Numbered from the stretch's first letter, positions 26,354 to 35,965 are shown. The stretch: DNA of 64,000 nt from JAMLHH01 sp037189845 (GCA_037189845.1 JBBCIS010000003.1:620001-684000), one strand, 5' to 3'. The notes: generated from the letters alone by a model not told the origin. Program-made: numbers and translations.

Positions 26354-27133
26354 ATGGCAAGCAAAAAGGACTCAGCAGTAGCTAACAAACTGGATCAATT
26401 ATCCGAGTTGCAAAACATTCACTCTAAGATAGATCAAATTCAGATCTTAAAAGGTGAATTACCTATTGAAGTAGCAGATCTTGAAGACGAAATTGCCGGA
26501 ATGAATACGCGTCTTCAAAAGATTGAAGCAGAAATAGATGCTGCAAACGAAATGACAGCTACCCGCAGAAATACCATTAAAGAGGCTCAGACTTTAATTA
26601 CCAAATATGAGCGTCAGTTAGATACTGTAAAAAACAACCGTGAGTTTGATGCTTTAAGTAAAGAAATTGAATTGCAAAAACTTGACATTCAGATTTCCGA
26701 GAAAAAAATCAAAGAAGCAAATTTCTCTATTGAAAATCAACAAAGACAACTGGAAGAATTAAAAGGCAAAATTGAGTTAAAATCTTCAAATCTGGATGCT
26801 AAGAAAAAAGAATTAAGCTTTATCGTAGCTGATACAGAGAAAGAAGAAAGTGAATTGACTGAAAAAGCCAATAATATTGAATTAGTTGTTGATCCAAAAT
26901 TATTAGCTGCATATAAAAGGATCCGTACTACTTACAGAAACGGTCTGGCAGTAGTTCATGTTGAAAGAAATGCATGCGGAGGTTGTTTTGGTAAAATCCC
27001 ACCTCAAACTCAGGCTGAAATCAAGCTGAAAAAGAAAATTACTACATGTGAGCACTGTGGTCGTATCCTTACAGATGTAGAAGATTTTGATGCGGACGTT
27101 GAATTCATCCCGGCATCTGCTATGATTGATTAG
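26354..27133 (+). CDS. Coiled-coil protein with C4 zinc ribbon
   Basis: Cytoplasmic protein of 259 residues: residues ~15-185 are a long antiparallel coiled coil, and residues ~200-240 a C4 zinc ribbon (CGGCFGKIPPQ...CEHCGRIL). This is the zf-RING_7/CT398 type of protein, found almost always next to nif3-like genes. Its molecular role is not established; a nucleic-acid or secretion-associated scaffold has been suggested for relatives. It begins on the base after the nif3-like stop codon, so translation is coupled. Confidence 0.88.
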   Translation: MASKKDSAVANKLDQLSELQNIHSKIDQIQILKGELPIEVADLEDEIAGMNTRLQKIEAEIDAANEMTATRRNTIKEAQTLITKYERQLDTVKNNREFDALSKEIELQKLDIQISEKKIKEANFSIENQQRQLEELKGKIELKSSNLDAKKKELSFIVADTEKEESELTEKANNIELVVDPKLLAAYKRIRTTYRNGLAVVHVERNACGGCFGKIPPQTQAEIKLKKKITTCEHCGRILTDVEDFDADVEFIPASAMID

Positions 27134-27169
27134 TAGAAAGCGTAAATAAGTTTTATTTTGCAGGCAGCT

Positions 27170-28639
27170 ATGAAAAAGCTGCCTGTTTTTGTTTTTATCT
27201 GCTTCATTTTTTCCTCTTCGTGGGCATCAGGAAAGAACTTCGAGTACAACACCCGATGCCAGACTGCCTATCAGACTATTTTCAAGCTAAAAATCAACGA
27301 AGGCAATCAATTACTTTTTAAAGAAAGACAGTATAACAGGGATAATCTTTTACCTTATTTCTTAGAGAATTACGCTGATTTTCTGACATTATATATCAGC
27401 GATGATGCGACGCTTTATAAAAAGCTGCTTCCTAAGAGAGATGAAAGACTGGACATACTCAGTGAAGGAAATCCGAAATCACCATATTACCTCTATAGTC
27501 AATCGAGCATCTATCTTCAATGGGCATTCATTAAAATAAAATTCGGAGATTATATTTCTGCAGTATGGGATGTTAAAAAAGCTTATAGCCTGCTGAAAAC
27601 CAATAAAGAAAAGTTCCCGCAGTTTGCACCCAATGATAAAGATCTTGCACTTCTGAATACATTGTTCGGAGCAATTCCTGATAAATATAAATTCGGCGCA
27701 AAGCTCTTAGGATTGAAAGGGGATATAGATCAGGGATTGAAAGAGCTGGGAACATTATTGAAAGAACCTGATATGCCTTTCAGAGAAGAAGCTTCCATCA
27801 TGTACACCATGCTTTTATTGCATTTAGGCAAAAACAAAGACGGTGCCTGGAAGATGCTGGATCAACTGGATCTTAAGCTGGAGGATAATCTTTTAAATTA
27901 TTTCATTACCGCATCTGTAGCCCATTACACAGGGAAAAATGATCAGGTCATCAGTATTTTATCCGGCAGACCCATATCAGGTGCTTATTATCCTTTCCCG
28001 TATCTGGATTATATGCTGGGTAATGCCAAGCTCAACAGACTGGACAGAGATGCAGATATCTTTCTGAAGAAATTCCTGGAACAGTATAAAGGGAAAAATT
28101 ATATCAGAGAAGCCAACAGAAAACTGGCCTGGTACGGACTTGTCAATAAACGTCCTGATCTTTATAAATTTTACATGTCAAAAATACCGGTGGCGGGCAA
28201 CAACTCTCTGGATGAAGATAAAGCAGCCACTAAAGAAGCGCTCAGCAGACAAACTCCTCAATACGATATCCTGAAAGCCCGTCTGCTCAGTGATGGCGGA
28301 TATTATTCAAAAGCATTGGATGCACTGGAAGATGTGGAAATCAAAAATCTGAAATCTGACGAAAAGCTGGAATTTTATTACAGAAAGGCCAGGATCTTAG
28401 ATGATATGGGGCAAATGTCCAAAGCTATTCCATTATATGAATGGACCATCAAAAACTCAAGCCAGAGCACCACTTATTTTGCTCCTAATTCCTGTATCAA
28501 ACTTGGCAATTATTATGAGGTGATAAAAGATAAAGCCAATGCAGAATTGTACTATAAAAAAGCTTTTACTTTCACTCAGCATGAATACAAAAACAGTATA
28601 GACGCACAAGCCAAAGCCGGACTCAACAGAATTCAGTAA
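27170..28639 (+). CDS. Secreted tetratricopeptide-repeat protein
   Basis: Predicted periplasmic protein of 489 residues. From the ATG at 27170 it starts MKKLPVFVFICFIFSSSWASG, a cleavable signal sequence; the upstream TTG at 27158 is less likely. The rest is all-helical with TPR-like units, clearest at the end (EKLEFYYRKARILDDMGQMSKAIPLYEWTIKN and CIKLGNYYEVIKDKANAELYYKKAF). It lies 36 bp after the zinc-ribbon gene and 9 bp before murB, so it is probably cotranscribed. Function unknown; such proteins often scaffold envelope complexes. Confidence 0.82.
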   Translation: MKKLPVFVFICFIFSSSWASGKNFEYNTRCQTAYQTIFKLKINEGNQLLFKERQYNRDNLLPYFLENYADFLTLYISDDATLYKKLLPKRDERLDILSEGNPKSPYYLYSQSSIYLQWAFIKIKFGDYISAVWDVKKAYSLLKTNKEKFPQFAPNDKDLALLNTLFGAIPDKYKFGAKLLGLKGDIDQGLKELGTLLKEPDMPFREEASIMYTMLLLHLGKNKDGAWKMLDQLDLKLEDNLLNYFITASVAHYTGKNDQVISILSGRPISGAYYPFPYLDYMLGNAKLNRLDRDADIFLKKFLEQYKGKNYIREANRKLAWYGLVNKRPDLYKFYMSKIPVAGNNSLDEDKAATKEALSRQTPQYDILKARLLSDGGYYSKALDALEDVEIKNLKSDEKLEFYYRKARILDDMGQMSKAIPLYEWTIKNSSQSTTYFAPNSCIKLGNYYEVIKDKANAELYYKKAFTFTQHEYKNSIDAQAKAGLNRIQ

Positions 28640-28648
28640 AATACATTT

Positions 28649-29674
28649 ATGCAGATTACCCAACACGTCAACCTTCAGCCATTTCATACTTTTGGTATAG
28701 AGGTATATGCTGCTGCTTTTACTGAATTACTACAAGTTGAAGATGTATTTCAGCTAAAATCTTTAAAAGAGCAATATCACCATCTGTTGATTCTTGGAGG
28801 CGGCAGCAATGTACTTTTTACACAAGACTATTTAGGCATAGTTGTCCTGAACAAGCTAAAAGGTATCGAAATCGTTGAGGAAACCGAGAGCGATATCACC
28901 TTAAAAGTTGCCTCCGGCGTGAACTGGCATGAATTTGTTCTGTATACAGTTAACAATGATTGGGGTGGTATCGAAAATCTATCTCTGATTCCCGGTACAG
29001 TAGGAGCAGCTCCCATGCAAAATATCGGAGCTTATGGAGCCGAAGCAAAAAATGTTATTACTGAAGTGCAGGCATTTGAAATTGACACTCAGGAATGGAA
29101 GTATTTTTCGAATAATGAATGTCAGTTTGGTTATAGAGAAAGTATTTTTAAATATCCGGAAAATAAAGACAGATACTTTATCACGCATGTCACGTTCAGA
29201 CTGGTTAAACACCCGGTGGAGTTTTCCCTCAACTATGGAGATATTCAGAAAACTCTGAGAGAAATGAATATCAGCCAACCCGGTCTGAAAAGCATTTCTG
29301 ATGCTGTGATTCATATCAGGAGCCAGAAGCTACCTGATCCGAAGGAGCTGGGCAATGCCGGAAGCTTTTTTAAAAATCCGGAAATACCTTCCGAAATAGC
29401 CAATGATCTTTTAATAAAATATCCGGCGATACCACATTATCCTCTGGAAAACGGGAATATTAAAATTCCTGCAGCCTGGCTGATAGAACAATGTGGCTGG
29501 AAAGGACTAAAAGCAGGAAACACCGGAAATCACGCGCATCAGGCATTGGTCATCGTCAATTATGGAAATGCCAGCGGAAATGAGATCCGCGAACATGCAG
29601 AAAAAGTACAAAACTCAGTCAAAGAGAAATTCAATATCTCTCTTCATCCCGAAGTGAATTTTATTGGCGGCTGA
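28649..29674 (+). CDS. murB: UDP-N-acetylmuramate dehydrogenase
   Basis: Flavoenzyme that reduces UDP-GlcNAc-enolpyruvate to UDP-MurNAc in peptidoglycan synthesis. The 341-residue product has HTFGIEVYA and LGGGSNVLFTQDY (FAD-binding), IPGTVGAAPMQNIGAYGAE, the catalytic serine in LGNAGSFFKNP and the C-terminal LHPEVNFIG with the catalytic glutamate. Its length and the Y-containing middle region fit type I MurB, as in E. coli. The last 14 bp overlap the convergent outer membrane protein gene. Confidence 0.95.
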   Translation: MQITQHVNLQPFHTFGIEVYAAAFTELLQVEDVFQLKSLKEQYHHLLILGGGSNVLFTQDYLGIVVLNKLKGIEIVEETESDITLKVASGVNWHEFVLYTVNNDWGGIENLSLIPGTVGAAPMQNIGAYGAEAKNVITEVQAFEIDTQEWKYFSNNECQFGYRESIFKYPENKDRYFITHVTFRLVKHPVEFSLNYGDIQKTLREMNISQPGLKSISDAVIHIRSQKLPDPKELGNAGSFFKNPEIPSEIANDLLIKYPAIPHYPLENGNIKIPAAWLIEQCGWKGLKAGNTGNHAHQALVIVNYGNASGNEIREHAEKVQNSVKEKFNISLHPEVNFIGG

Positions 29675-30428
29675 AATAATAGGTCATTCCTAAGGTCAAT
29701 CCTCCAAACAGTGTCCTGGAAGACTTGTATTCATTATGGTGGCGATAATTTTTTGCATTAATATCTAGTAATGCCAGTTGGCCTTCTATAGCCGGTGTAA
29801 ATGCCAGGTTATTTGTAAGGAATATATCAGCACCTACATTGATGACATAAGATAGTCCCCATTTTGTATAAAGATCTTTACTATCGCTCACCGGGGTATA
29901 TGGATAAGCAGGATTCGTATAAGGATATAATAATTGAGGGTAACTGACCTCCGTACCATTTGTAAGATACTGCACATCTGCTGCGATCATTTTTCTCACC
30001 AGAAATCCTGTAGAAACTACCAGCTGAGCTTTCACATCATATACATAAGCGCCCTGAAATGATGTGGCAAACTTTGCCAGTAATCCCATATCTACATAAT
30101 TCAGCTTCACGTCCTTTTCATGGTTTTGAGTAGGCGCACCAAAACCAGGGTTAAACTGACCTGTATATTTCTGATGAAAATTCTGATATCCTCCTATAAA
30201 AACCAACGAAATTATATCTGTAAAACCATATCCGACTTTGACATTCGCTCCATAGCCTATCCGGTACTTGTAATCCAGCTCATAATAGGGATTATCATAG
30301 TGGTTCTGTGGTGAAATCATGCCTATGCCTACTATTGCATTGCCAGACAGCTGCATACCTTCCTGTGCATAAGATTTTACCCACAGCGATTGTACTACTA
30401 TTATAACAATACTTAATGACCATCTCAT
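29661..30428 (-). CDS. Outer membrane beta-barrel protein
   Basis: Product of 255 residues, not assigned to a named family. From the ATG at 30428 it starts MRWSLSIVIIVVQSLWVKSYAQ, a signal peptide, followed by alternating beta strands (KYRIGYGANVKVGYGF, FTPAIEGQLALLD) and a C-terminal GGLTLGMTYYFSRQ, typical of an 8-10-strand porin-like barrel. The GTG four codons upstream was rejected. Overlaps the murB 3' end. Could be an adhesin-like or structural protein; the substrate is unknown. Confidence 0.7.
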   Translation of the reverse strand: MRWSLSIVIIVVQSLWVKSYAQEGMQLSGNAIVGIGMISPQNHYDNPYYELDYKYRIGYGANVKVGYGFTDIISLVFIGGYQNFHQKYTGQFNPGFGAPTQNHEKDVKLNYVDMGLLAKFATSFQGAYVYDVKAQLVVSTGFLVRKMIAADVQYLTNGTEVSYPQLLYPYTNPAYPYTPVSDSKDLYTKWGLSYVINVGADIFLTNNLAFTPAIEGQLALLDINAKNYRHHNEYKSSRTLFGGLTLGMTYYFSRQ

Positions 30429-30673
30429 ATGTATACTCACAACCTAAATTTTACTTATTTGTATAAAACGTCAAAATTAGAATTTTCCCGTACTTAAAAC
30501 AAAAACCTCCTGAATTATATTAAACTGAACACAATACGTTAATTATTACTTTATATTTTAGAGATGATCTGAGACCAACGATATATGTTTTAAGATTCAA
30601 GCAACTAATAGGCTATTGGTATCTGACTGATATTGAGAAACAAATAGTTATTTTTGGGAACGATACCACCACC

Positions 30674-31365
30674 ATGAAAATAACTTCTTTTTTCTTTTCA
30701 TCGGAATGCTCTGTGTCAACGAGTTATATGCACAGGGTACATCAGCTGAAAAATCATCACCTTTTGAGTATTTAAAACATAAAGCAGGAGTGGATATTAT
30801 CAGCCCGTTCGGGAAAGAGATTCTTTTCCATTATGAATACTTGTTCTCAAAGCAAAAAGTGTCGATAAGAGTACCTTTGGGATTTTCGTACAATAAAAGA
30901 GGTTACCCTTTTAAGTTTTTTAGCAATACAAGAAAAGAACCTTTTGATATAGATTTTGAACAAAAAACATATCCATACATCTCCAGAGTTCACGAAGAAA
31001 AAAGAGCTATTCATACTGGAATGGATTTTTTAATATACTTCAGTAAAGCCAGACGGGTAAGACCTTATTTCGCTCCGGGAATTTTCTTAGGTATGTTTAT
31101 CTGGGAAAAGAGGAGTCAGTTGATTGATTTTGATGGTGTCAACTATCACTATACGAGATTAGACAATGAGACGTCAGTCAGCTGGATTGTTGGAGCAGAA
31201 GCAAAAGTAGGGATGCAGATAATGGCACACAAAAGAATTTCTATCGCTATAGAAGGTGGTGCCGGAATCGGGAAACACTACAACAAAAATACTATTTCAG
31301 GATCTATGCTGGGTATCAGGAGAGGTTCTCTGATATTTGCATATCATTTCCGGAAAATTGAATAA
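30674..31365 (+). pseudogene. Outer membrane protein gene with apparent frameshift in its signal peptide
   Basis: From 30706 the frame encodes a 219-residue barrel-like protein (KAGVDIISPFGKEILFHYEYLF...IRVPLGFSY) paralogous to its downstream neighbour. That start lies inside the signal peptide and leaves too little hydrophobic core. The ATG at 30674 is in another frame and stops early. If one A were added to the run of four after that ATG, it would read MKNNFFFLFIGMLCVNELYAQG, a full signal peptide in frame with the rest. So it is either a 1-bp deletion, phase variation in the A-run, or a sequencing error. Listed as a broken gene for that reason; the body of the reading frame is intact. Confidence 0.6.
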
Positions 31366-31380
31366 TAAACATAGTAGAGT

Positions 31381-32118
31381 ATGAAGGAAATTGCCTATCG
31401 ATTTTTTACTCCGAAAAGTTGTCTTTTGCTTCTGTTTGGATTTTTCATATCAAACCTGACATTTGCACAAGGGGAAGAAGACGCAACACAACGCAAAGCA
31501 AAATCTCCTGTTGTTTATCCCCGCCATAAGATAACAACAGATTTATTTGCTCCGTTTAGCAGATCTATGCTGTTCTATTACGAGCTACTTTTACCTAATC
31601 AAAAGATGGCGATACGCGTTCCTTTAGGATTTCAATTCACAGACGAAGGAGCCAGGTATGCGTTTGTTAGCTGGTATAAAGATGATTATGAGCTGGTCAG
31701 AGAGTACCCATACGTGAGTTCACATTATAAAAGAGAGGCAGGAATTTATACAGGAACTGCAGTTCTTTTTTACCTGAACCCTCCTAAACGCTTCCGACCC
31801 TATCTGGCTCCGGAAGCAATGACAGGACTGTTTTTCAGGAAGTATAAGAACACTCTGATAGATATGGTGGACAGCACATACAGCTACACACCTCTGAAAG
31901 ATAAAATGAAATATGCTTTTGTTTTAGGAGGAGGACTGAGCTTTGGAGTACAGGCAATAACAAAAAGAAAGATATCTTATGGGATGGAAGCAGGATTGGG
32001 GCTCGCAGCAGACATTGCATCTTCATATAGTTATGACTTCCTTTTTTACCGGAGGATTTCTTTCCATTTCGGATATCACTTTGACGGAGGTAAAAGAAAA
32101 AAGACCATAAGCGAGTAG
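31381..32118 (+). CDS. Outer membrane protein, paralogue of the preceding gene
   Basis: Protein of 245 residues with signal sequence MKEIAYRFFTPKSCLLLLFGFF...FAQG, cut near residue 30. It shares blocks with the upstream gene: HKITTDLFAPFSRSMLFYYE, AIRVPLGFQF, YPYVSSHY, RPYLAPE and the closing GYHFDGG. The alternating pattern indicates a small beta-barrel. It lies 15 bp after the preceding gene, a tandem duplication in one operon. No named family recognised. Confidence 0.68.
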   Translation: MKEIAYRFFTPKSCLLLLFGFFISNLTFAQGEEDATQRKAKSPVVYPRHKITTDLFAPFSRSMLFYYELLLPNQKMAIRVPLGFQFTDEGARYAFVSWYKDDYELVREYPYVSSHYKREAGIYTGTAVLFYLNPPKRFRPYLAPEAMTGLFFRKYKNTLIDMVDSTYSYTPLKDKMKYAFVLGGGLSFGVQAITKRKISYGMEAGLGLAADIASSYSYDFLFYRRISFHFGYHFDGGKRKKTISE

Positions 32119-32193
32119 CTCCGTAGCGGCCCTGATAGAGCTGGTATCCTTTCTGAAAGAAAGATACAAGGCGAAAGCAGGGAATGCCGCCCC
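32119..32193. repeat. Structured intergenic element, copy 1
   Basis: Lies between two convergent genes. Nested pairings: GCGGC 32126-32130 with GCCGC 32186-32190, CCTG 32131-32134 with CAGG 32178-32181, and an inner hairpin around 32144-32167 (GTATC/GATAC plus CTTTCT/AGAAAG). A second, reverse-oriented relative is at 40551-40630. It may work as a bidirectional terminator. Confidence 0.6.
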
Positions 32194-32209
32194 AAAAATC
32201 AATTACAGA

Positions 32210-32878
32210 TTAATCGTACCATTTTTGCTTGCGCTGTTTAGGTACATAGTAATCTTTGAGAGGATCTTTTTGCTGTTGTTCGGTCAGCTTAGGAGAAACT
32301 TTACCGATAGAAAGGTTCAGACCTGCGCCCAGATAGGACTTCTGACTGTTGAAATTACCGAAGAAAACCAATCCGATACTGGAAAAGGTTTTCAATTTAG
32401 GTGGCGGAGTAAATGCAAAACAAATTTCTAAAGGAAAGCCGACAGTTTTCATTTTAATCTGAGGATCAAATTCCAGGGGGATTGAGTCCAGTGTTTTCTG
32501 ATTCGTTGTAGCATTACCAAAAACTCCACCAATACCGAACCCTGCAGAAAATAAGAAGTTTTTCTTACGGAATGACCATGCATAAATAACAGAAACATCA
32601 CTGAATTTGTTGGATTTTTCCGGATTGTTGTGGAAGTTATTGATGTGAGAAAAAGCTATTTTGAAAATATTAAAACGATATTTATAACTCACTCCTGTAT
32701 GAAACTGATGACCCAGCTTAGTGTAACCATACCTAAGATCTGTATAGGCAAAATGATCCGGATTATAAATAAACTTTTTATTATTGACCACAATGCTGTC
32801 CGGCTGTTCCTGGGCAGACAGAGCAGAAATACCCGAGGTAGCAAATAGCAAAAGGAAGAATATTCTGAGGATGTTCAT
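32210..32878 (-). CDS. Outer membrane protein partner of the T9SS cargo gene
   Basis: Protein of 222 residues beginning MNILRIFFLLLFATSGISALSAQ, a signal sequence; the ATG at 32878 is preferred over upstream in-frame codons that enter the neighbour. Body of short beta strands (FHTGVSYKYRFNIFKIAFSH, FLFSAGFGIGGVFG) ending in a basic tail (KQRKQKWYD). It follows the T9SS type B gene by 10 bp. Type B cargo proteins are often paired with PorP/SprF-like membrane proteins; this protein is shorter and I do not recognise that family, so a partner role is inference. Confidence 0.65.
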   Translation of the reverse strand: MNILRIFFLLLFATSGISALSAQEQPDSIVVNNKKFIYNPDHFAYTDLRYGYTKLGHQFHTGVSYKYRFNIFKIAFSHINNFHNNPEKSNKFSDVSVIYAWSFRKKNFLFSAGFGIGGVFGNATTNQKTLDSIPLEFDPQIKMKTVGFPLEICFAFTPPPKLKTFSSIGLVFFGNFNSQKSYLGAGLNLSIGKVSPKLTEQQQKDPLKDYYVPKQRKQKWYD

Positions 32879-32888
32879 CAGTGATTTT

Positions 32889-34679
32889 TTATTGTACAAG
32901 TACGACAAAACCAGTTTTTTTGTATGATTGTCCGTCCAGACCAGTAAACTGTAAATGGTATACATAGCTGTCTAAAGCTGTCTTTTTACCATTCAGCGTC
33001 CCGTTCCAGCCCAGACCGGGATTGGTGGATTCAAATACTTTTTTGCCGTTTCTGTCAAATACCTGTAAAGAATAGTTGATTTCAGTACCAAATACGATGA
33101 TCGGCTTAAAGATTTTATTGTGGCCTGCAGGTGCAAAAGCATTAGGAACAAATGCCTGAGGTGTAGGTTTCAGACAAACGACATTGGACAGAGATGTATA
33201 AGTGGTACCTGGCCTGGTAGCATCTGTAGTATAGTGCTGCGCTTTTACTACGTAGCACAATTCTGCAAAGAAATTATTGGCATAAACGCCCGCATCCGTA
33301 TATTCTTCCGGTTGTGTAGTGCTACGGATCAGTACGGTATCACCTTCAAATATCTTATACAATTCGTAACCTGCAATGACATCTTCATCTATTTGTATCT
33401 CATCCCAGTTGACCTGATTATTCAGGCCGAGGTTTTCACCTTCCATGAAAATAGTTTTGGCAGGAAGGGTCGTGTATTTGTCTGCACATGAATTTTTTAC
33501 GGCAACCTTATAATATAAAGCAGTTCTGTCTGTCAGCGCACTGTAATCTTTGATAATGTAGGGTTCACCGGGATTCCCTTCGGTAACGGACACTCCGGAC
33601 GCTAAAACCGTATACTGCTGACCAGTAGTGCTTCGTTCCAAGCCTATTTCTCCGAGCTCAGCACTCGGATCCGGCATATATTCAATGGCGACATGGTCAG
33701 TATTGACTGTAATATTCTGAATGTAATGGTTTTCTATCGCAGCGACTCCTTTGCTGAATATGGCCACTATATTGGAAAGTGATTCTTCATTACCAGGCAA
33801 TAAAGCGACAACTCTGATGACAGTAACTTCCTGTACAGTCAGATCTGTAAATGTGTACTGACGGATACTATCAGGTAGTGTTTCTCTGGTCACAAAGGTA
33901 TTTCCATTGTCCATGGAAAAATCTACTCTGTAGCCCAAAACCGGATTACCCTGATTGTTATACCCGTTCCAGCTCAATGGAATGGATCTTCTGCAAAGAT
34001 CTTCATCTCCGTAAGTAAGATGAATTGTGTTATAAGCACCGGTAATATTGCTATACAATCCTTTAGGATCTTCGCAGAATTCTATAGACCTGATTCTGTA
34101 CACGGCAGCAGAATCTGAAGGGTTATGACCAAGATTTGAGAATAAATTCGAATTTCTACCGTACACTGTATCAATGGCAGTATTATAGTTATTGCTCAGG
34201 CTGAAAATAGCGTAATCAACAACTTCTACATTAGTGGAAGGTTCCCAGTAAATAACAGGGACTTCATTTTCTACAGTTATTTTTATGACTTTAGGAGCAG
34301 GCGGCGGTGTGCTGTTATCTAAAGTATCAGAAGTAACAATCTGGGTATTGGTATTAGGACAACTTTGTTCATTGATCAGAAATACGTAAGCAATTCCACC
34401 CGTTTGCGGATCAATGATCTGAGTTCCACCCGCAGGATTGGTAATAGAAGCTACTTTCACATAAGGTCCGTTCTTGTCATTTTTGGCAATATACACTCCA
34501 TACTCTTTAAAGCAGGGACCTGGATTGACGCTTGCATTCCACTGAATAGAAATCTGATTGGAGGTTTCATTTTTTACGCAGACCAGAGATGGAGGTGTAG
34601 CGGTATATTGAGGCGTAATCTGAGCTTTTACGTTTGTAGTGAATAAAAGAATGGCAAATATGTATATGAAATTTCTCAT
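32889..34679 (-). CDS. Secreted fibronectin-type protein with T9SS type B sorting domain
   Basis: Cell-surface or released protein of 596 residues. Signal peptide MRNFIYIFAILLFTTNVKAQ; then several FN3-like domains (SIQWNASVNPGPC..., PVIYWEPSTNVEVVDYAIF, ISLSWNGY-like repeats); the C-terminal ~90 residues are a gliding-motility type domain (VPNAFAPAGHNKIFKPI...LQVFDRNGKKVFES...GWNGTLNGK...YVYHLQF). This domain directs export through the type IX secretion system. It is 14 bp downstream of two M16 peptidase genes and 10 bp upstream of the outer membrane protein. Confidence 0.88.
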   Translation of the reverse strand: MRNFIYIFAILLFTTNVKAQITPQYTATPPSLVCVKNETSNQISIQWNASVNPGPCFKEYGVYIAKNDKNGPYVKVASITNPAGGTQIIDPQTGGIAYVFLINEQSCPNTNTQIVTSDTLDNSTPPPAPKVIKITVENEVPVIYWEPSTNVEVVDYAIFSLSNNYNTAIDTVYGRNSNLFSNLGHNPSDSAAVYRIRSIEFCEDPKGLYSNITGAYNTIHLTYGDEDLCRRSIPLSWNGYNNQGNPVLGYRVDFSMDNGNTFVTRETLPDSIRQYTFTDLTVQEVTVIRVVALLPGNEESLSNIVAIFSKGVAAIENHYIQNITVNTDHVAIEYMPDPSAELGEIGLERSTTGQQYTVLASGVSVTEGNPGEPYIIKDYSALTDRTALYYKVAVKNSCADKYTTLPAKTIFMEGENLGLNNQVNWDEIQIDEDVIAGYELYKIFEGDTVLIRSTTQPEEYTDAGVYANNFFAELCYVVKAQHYTTDATRPGTTYTSLSNVVCLKPTPQAFVPNAFAPAGHNKIFKPIIVFGTEINYSLQVFDRNGKKVFESTNPGLGWNGTLNGKKTALDSYVYHLQFTGLDGQSYKKTGFVVLVQ

Positions 34680-34693
34680 TTATTCCTTATTGT

Positions 34694-35965
34694 TTATTTT
34701 CCGACGATTATCTGATACATGGCTGTAAAGTTATAATGTTTTTGTGCCATATTTCTGATTTCCTCAGGCGTTGTGGATTTTATGGTTTCTGCAAATTTAT
34801 TGAAGCAGTCAATATCCAGCCCTTCTATCTGATAATTTTTAAATGTCTCCATCTGTGCAAATGCTCCATCCATCCGGCTGAGATATTTGCCGAGCAGATA
34901 ATTTCTGGCTTGTTTAAGTTCTTCGCTGCCGATCAAATCGTTTTGTAGTTTATTGATTTCTGATTCAATTTCCGTTATACAGGCATCTACATGTTCTCCG
35001 CTGGTTTCAGTTTGTATTAAAATGGAACCGTCATGTCTGTATGTCTGTAACGAAGAATAGATGCCGTAAGTATATCCCTTTTCTTCTCTGATATTAGACA
35101 TGAGCCTGGAACCGAAATATCCTCCGAAAATTGTATTTGTCAATGACATTACTGCAAAATCAGGATGTTGTTTATTGATAGAGCGATAGCCTATAGCCAG
35201 TGACGACTGGGCAGCTCCTTTTTTATTGATTTTCTGGTGTAGCGGATCGCCGTTTTTTTCGATGGAATGAAAGAGTTCTATACTTTTTTCAGGATAATCT
35301 ATGCCGGAAAAAATACTTTCCAGTAATCTGATTTCCGAATCATCATAAGTACCGGACAGATAAATAACCGGTTTTTTATTTTTTACCTCTTCTACAAAAT
35401 AGCTGAGAATATCCTCGTGCTTTAATTCATCAATAAATGAAATTTCCGGAGAATACCCATAAGGATGATTCTTCCCGAAAACCGCATTGCGATATGCCCT
35501 GTCTGCTATAAACTCGGTTTTTTCCTCCTGTACTTTCTGCTTTGCTTTAGAGTTTTTTATATAGTTCTCAAATTCACTATCCGGAAAAATGTCATCTGAC
35601 AGACACTCAAACATCAGTTCCAGCGTTGCCGGTAAATTTTTACGCATTGCATACACTGTAATATTGAATCCGTGATATCCTGTATATACACTGATAGTAG
35701 AGCCCAGATGATCTACTGCTTCAGACATCTGAAAAGCAGTCTTGCCGTTAGTTCCGCTTTTAAAAAGCTTCGCAACACTATGAGCAATCAAAGGGTATTT
35801 TTCAGTCCATCTGCCACTATCTATTACGATATCAACCCGGGTGATATCATGGTATATTCCGGGAAATCCATAAATGACTAATCCATTAGACAGGATATTT
35901 TGTTCCGGCTTCCTGAATGCCGGTACGACTAATGAATGTATTTCAGGTACTTGTCTCAAAATCAT
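34694..35965 (-). CDS. M16 peptidase-like subunit lacking the zinc motif
   Basis: Inverzincin-fold protein of 423 residues, without the HxxEH motif at the expected position near residue 45 (the sequence there reads SVAKLFKSGT). It keeps the R/Y motif of the C-terminal half (GYFGSRLMSNIREEKGYTYGIYSS). In bacterial M16 pairs, one subunit supplies zinc and the other the R/Y substrate loop, as in SPH2681-2682. Its start overlaps the stop of the active partner by 4 bp. No signal peptide, so the pair is probably cytoplasmic. Confidence 0.9.
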   Translation of the reverse strand: MILRQVPEIHSLVVPAFRKPEQNILSNGLVIYGFPGIYHDITRVDIVIDSGRWTEKYPLIAHSVAKLFKSGTNGKTAFQMSEAVDHLGSTISVYTGYHGFNITVYAMRKNLPATLELMFECLSDDIFPDSEFENYIKNSKAKQKVQEEKTEFIADRAYRNAVFGKNHPYGYSPEISFIDELKHEDILSYFVEEVKNKKPVIYLSGTYDDSEIRLLESIFSGIDYPEKSIELFHSIEKNGDPLHQKINKKGAAQSSLAIGYRSINKQHPDFAVMSLTNTIFGGYFGSRLMSNIREEKGYTYGIYSSLQTYRHDGSILIQTETSGEHVDACITEIESEINKLQNDLIGSEELKQARNYLLGKYLSRMDGAFAQMETFKNYQIEGLDIDCFNKFAETIKSTTPEEIRNMAQKHYNFTAMYQIIVGK

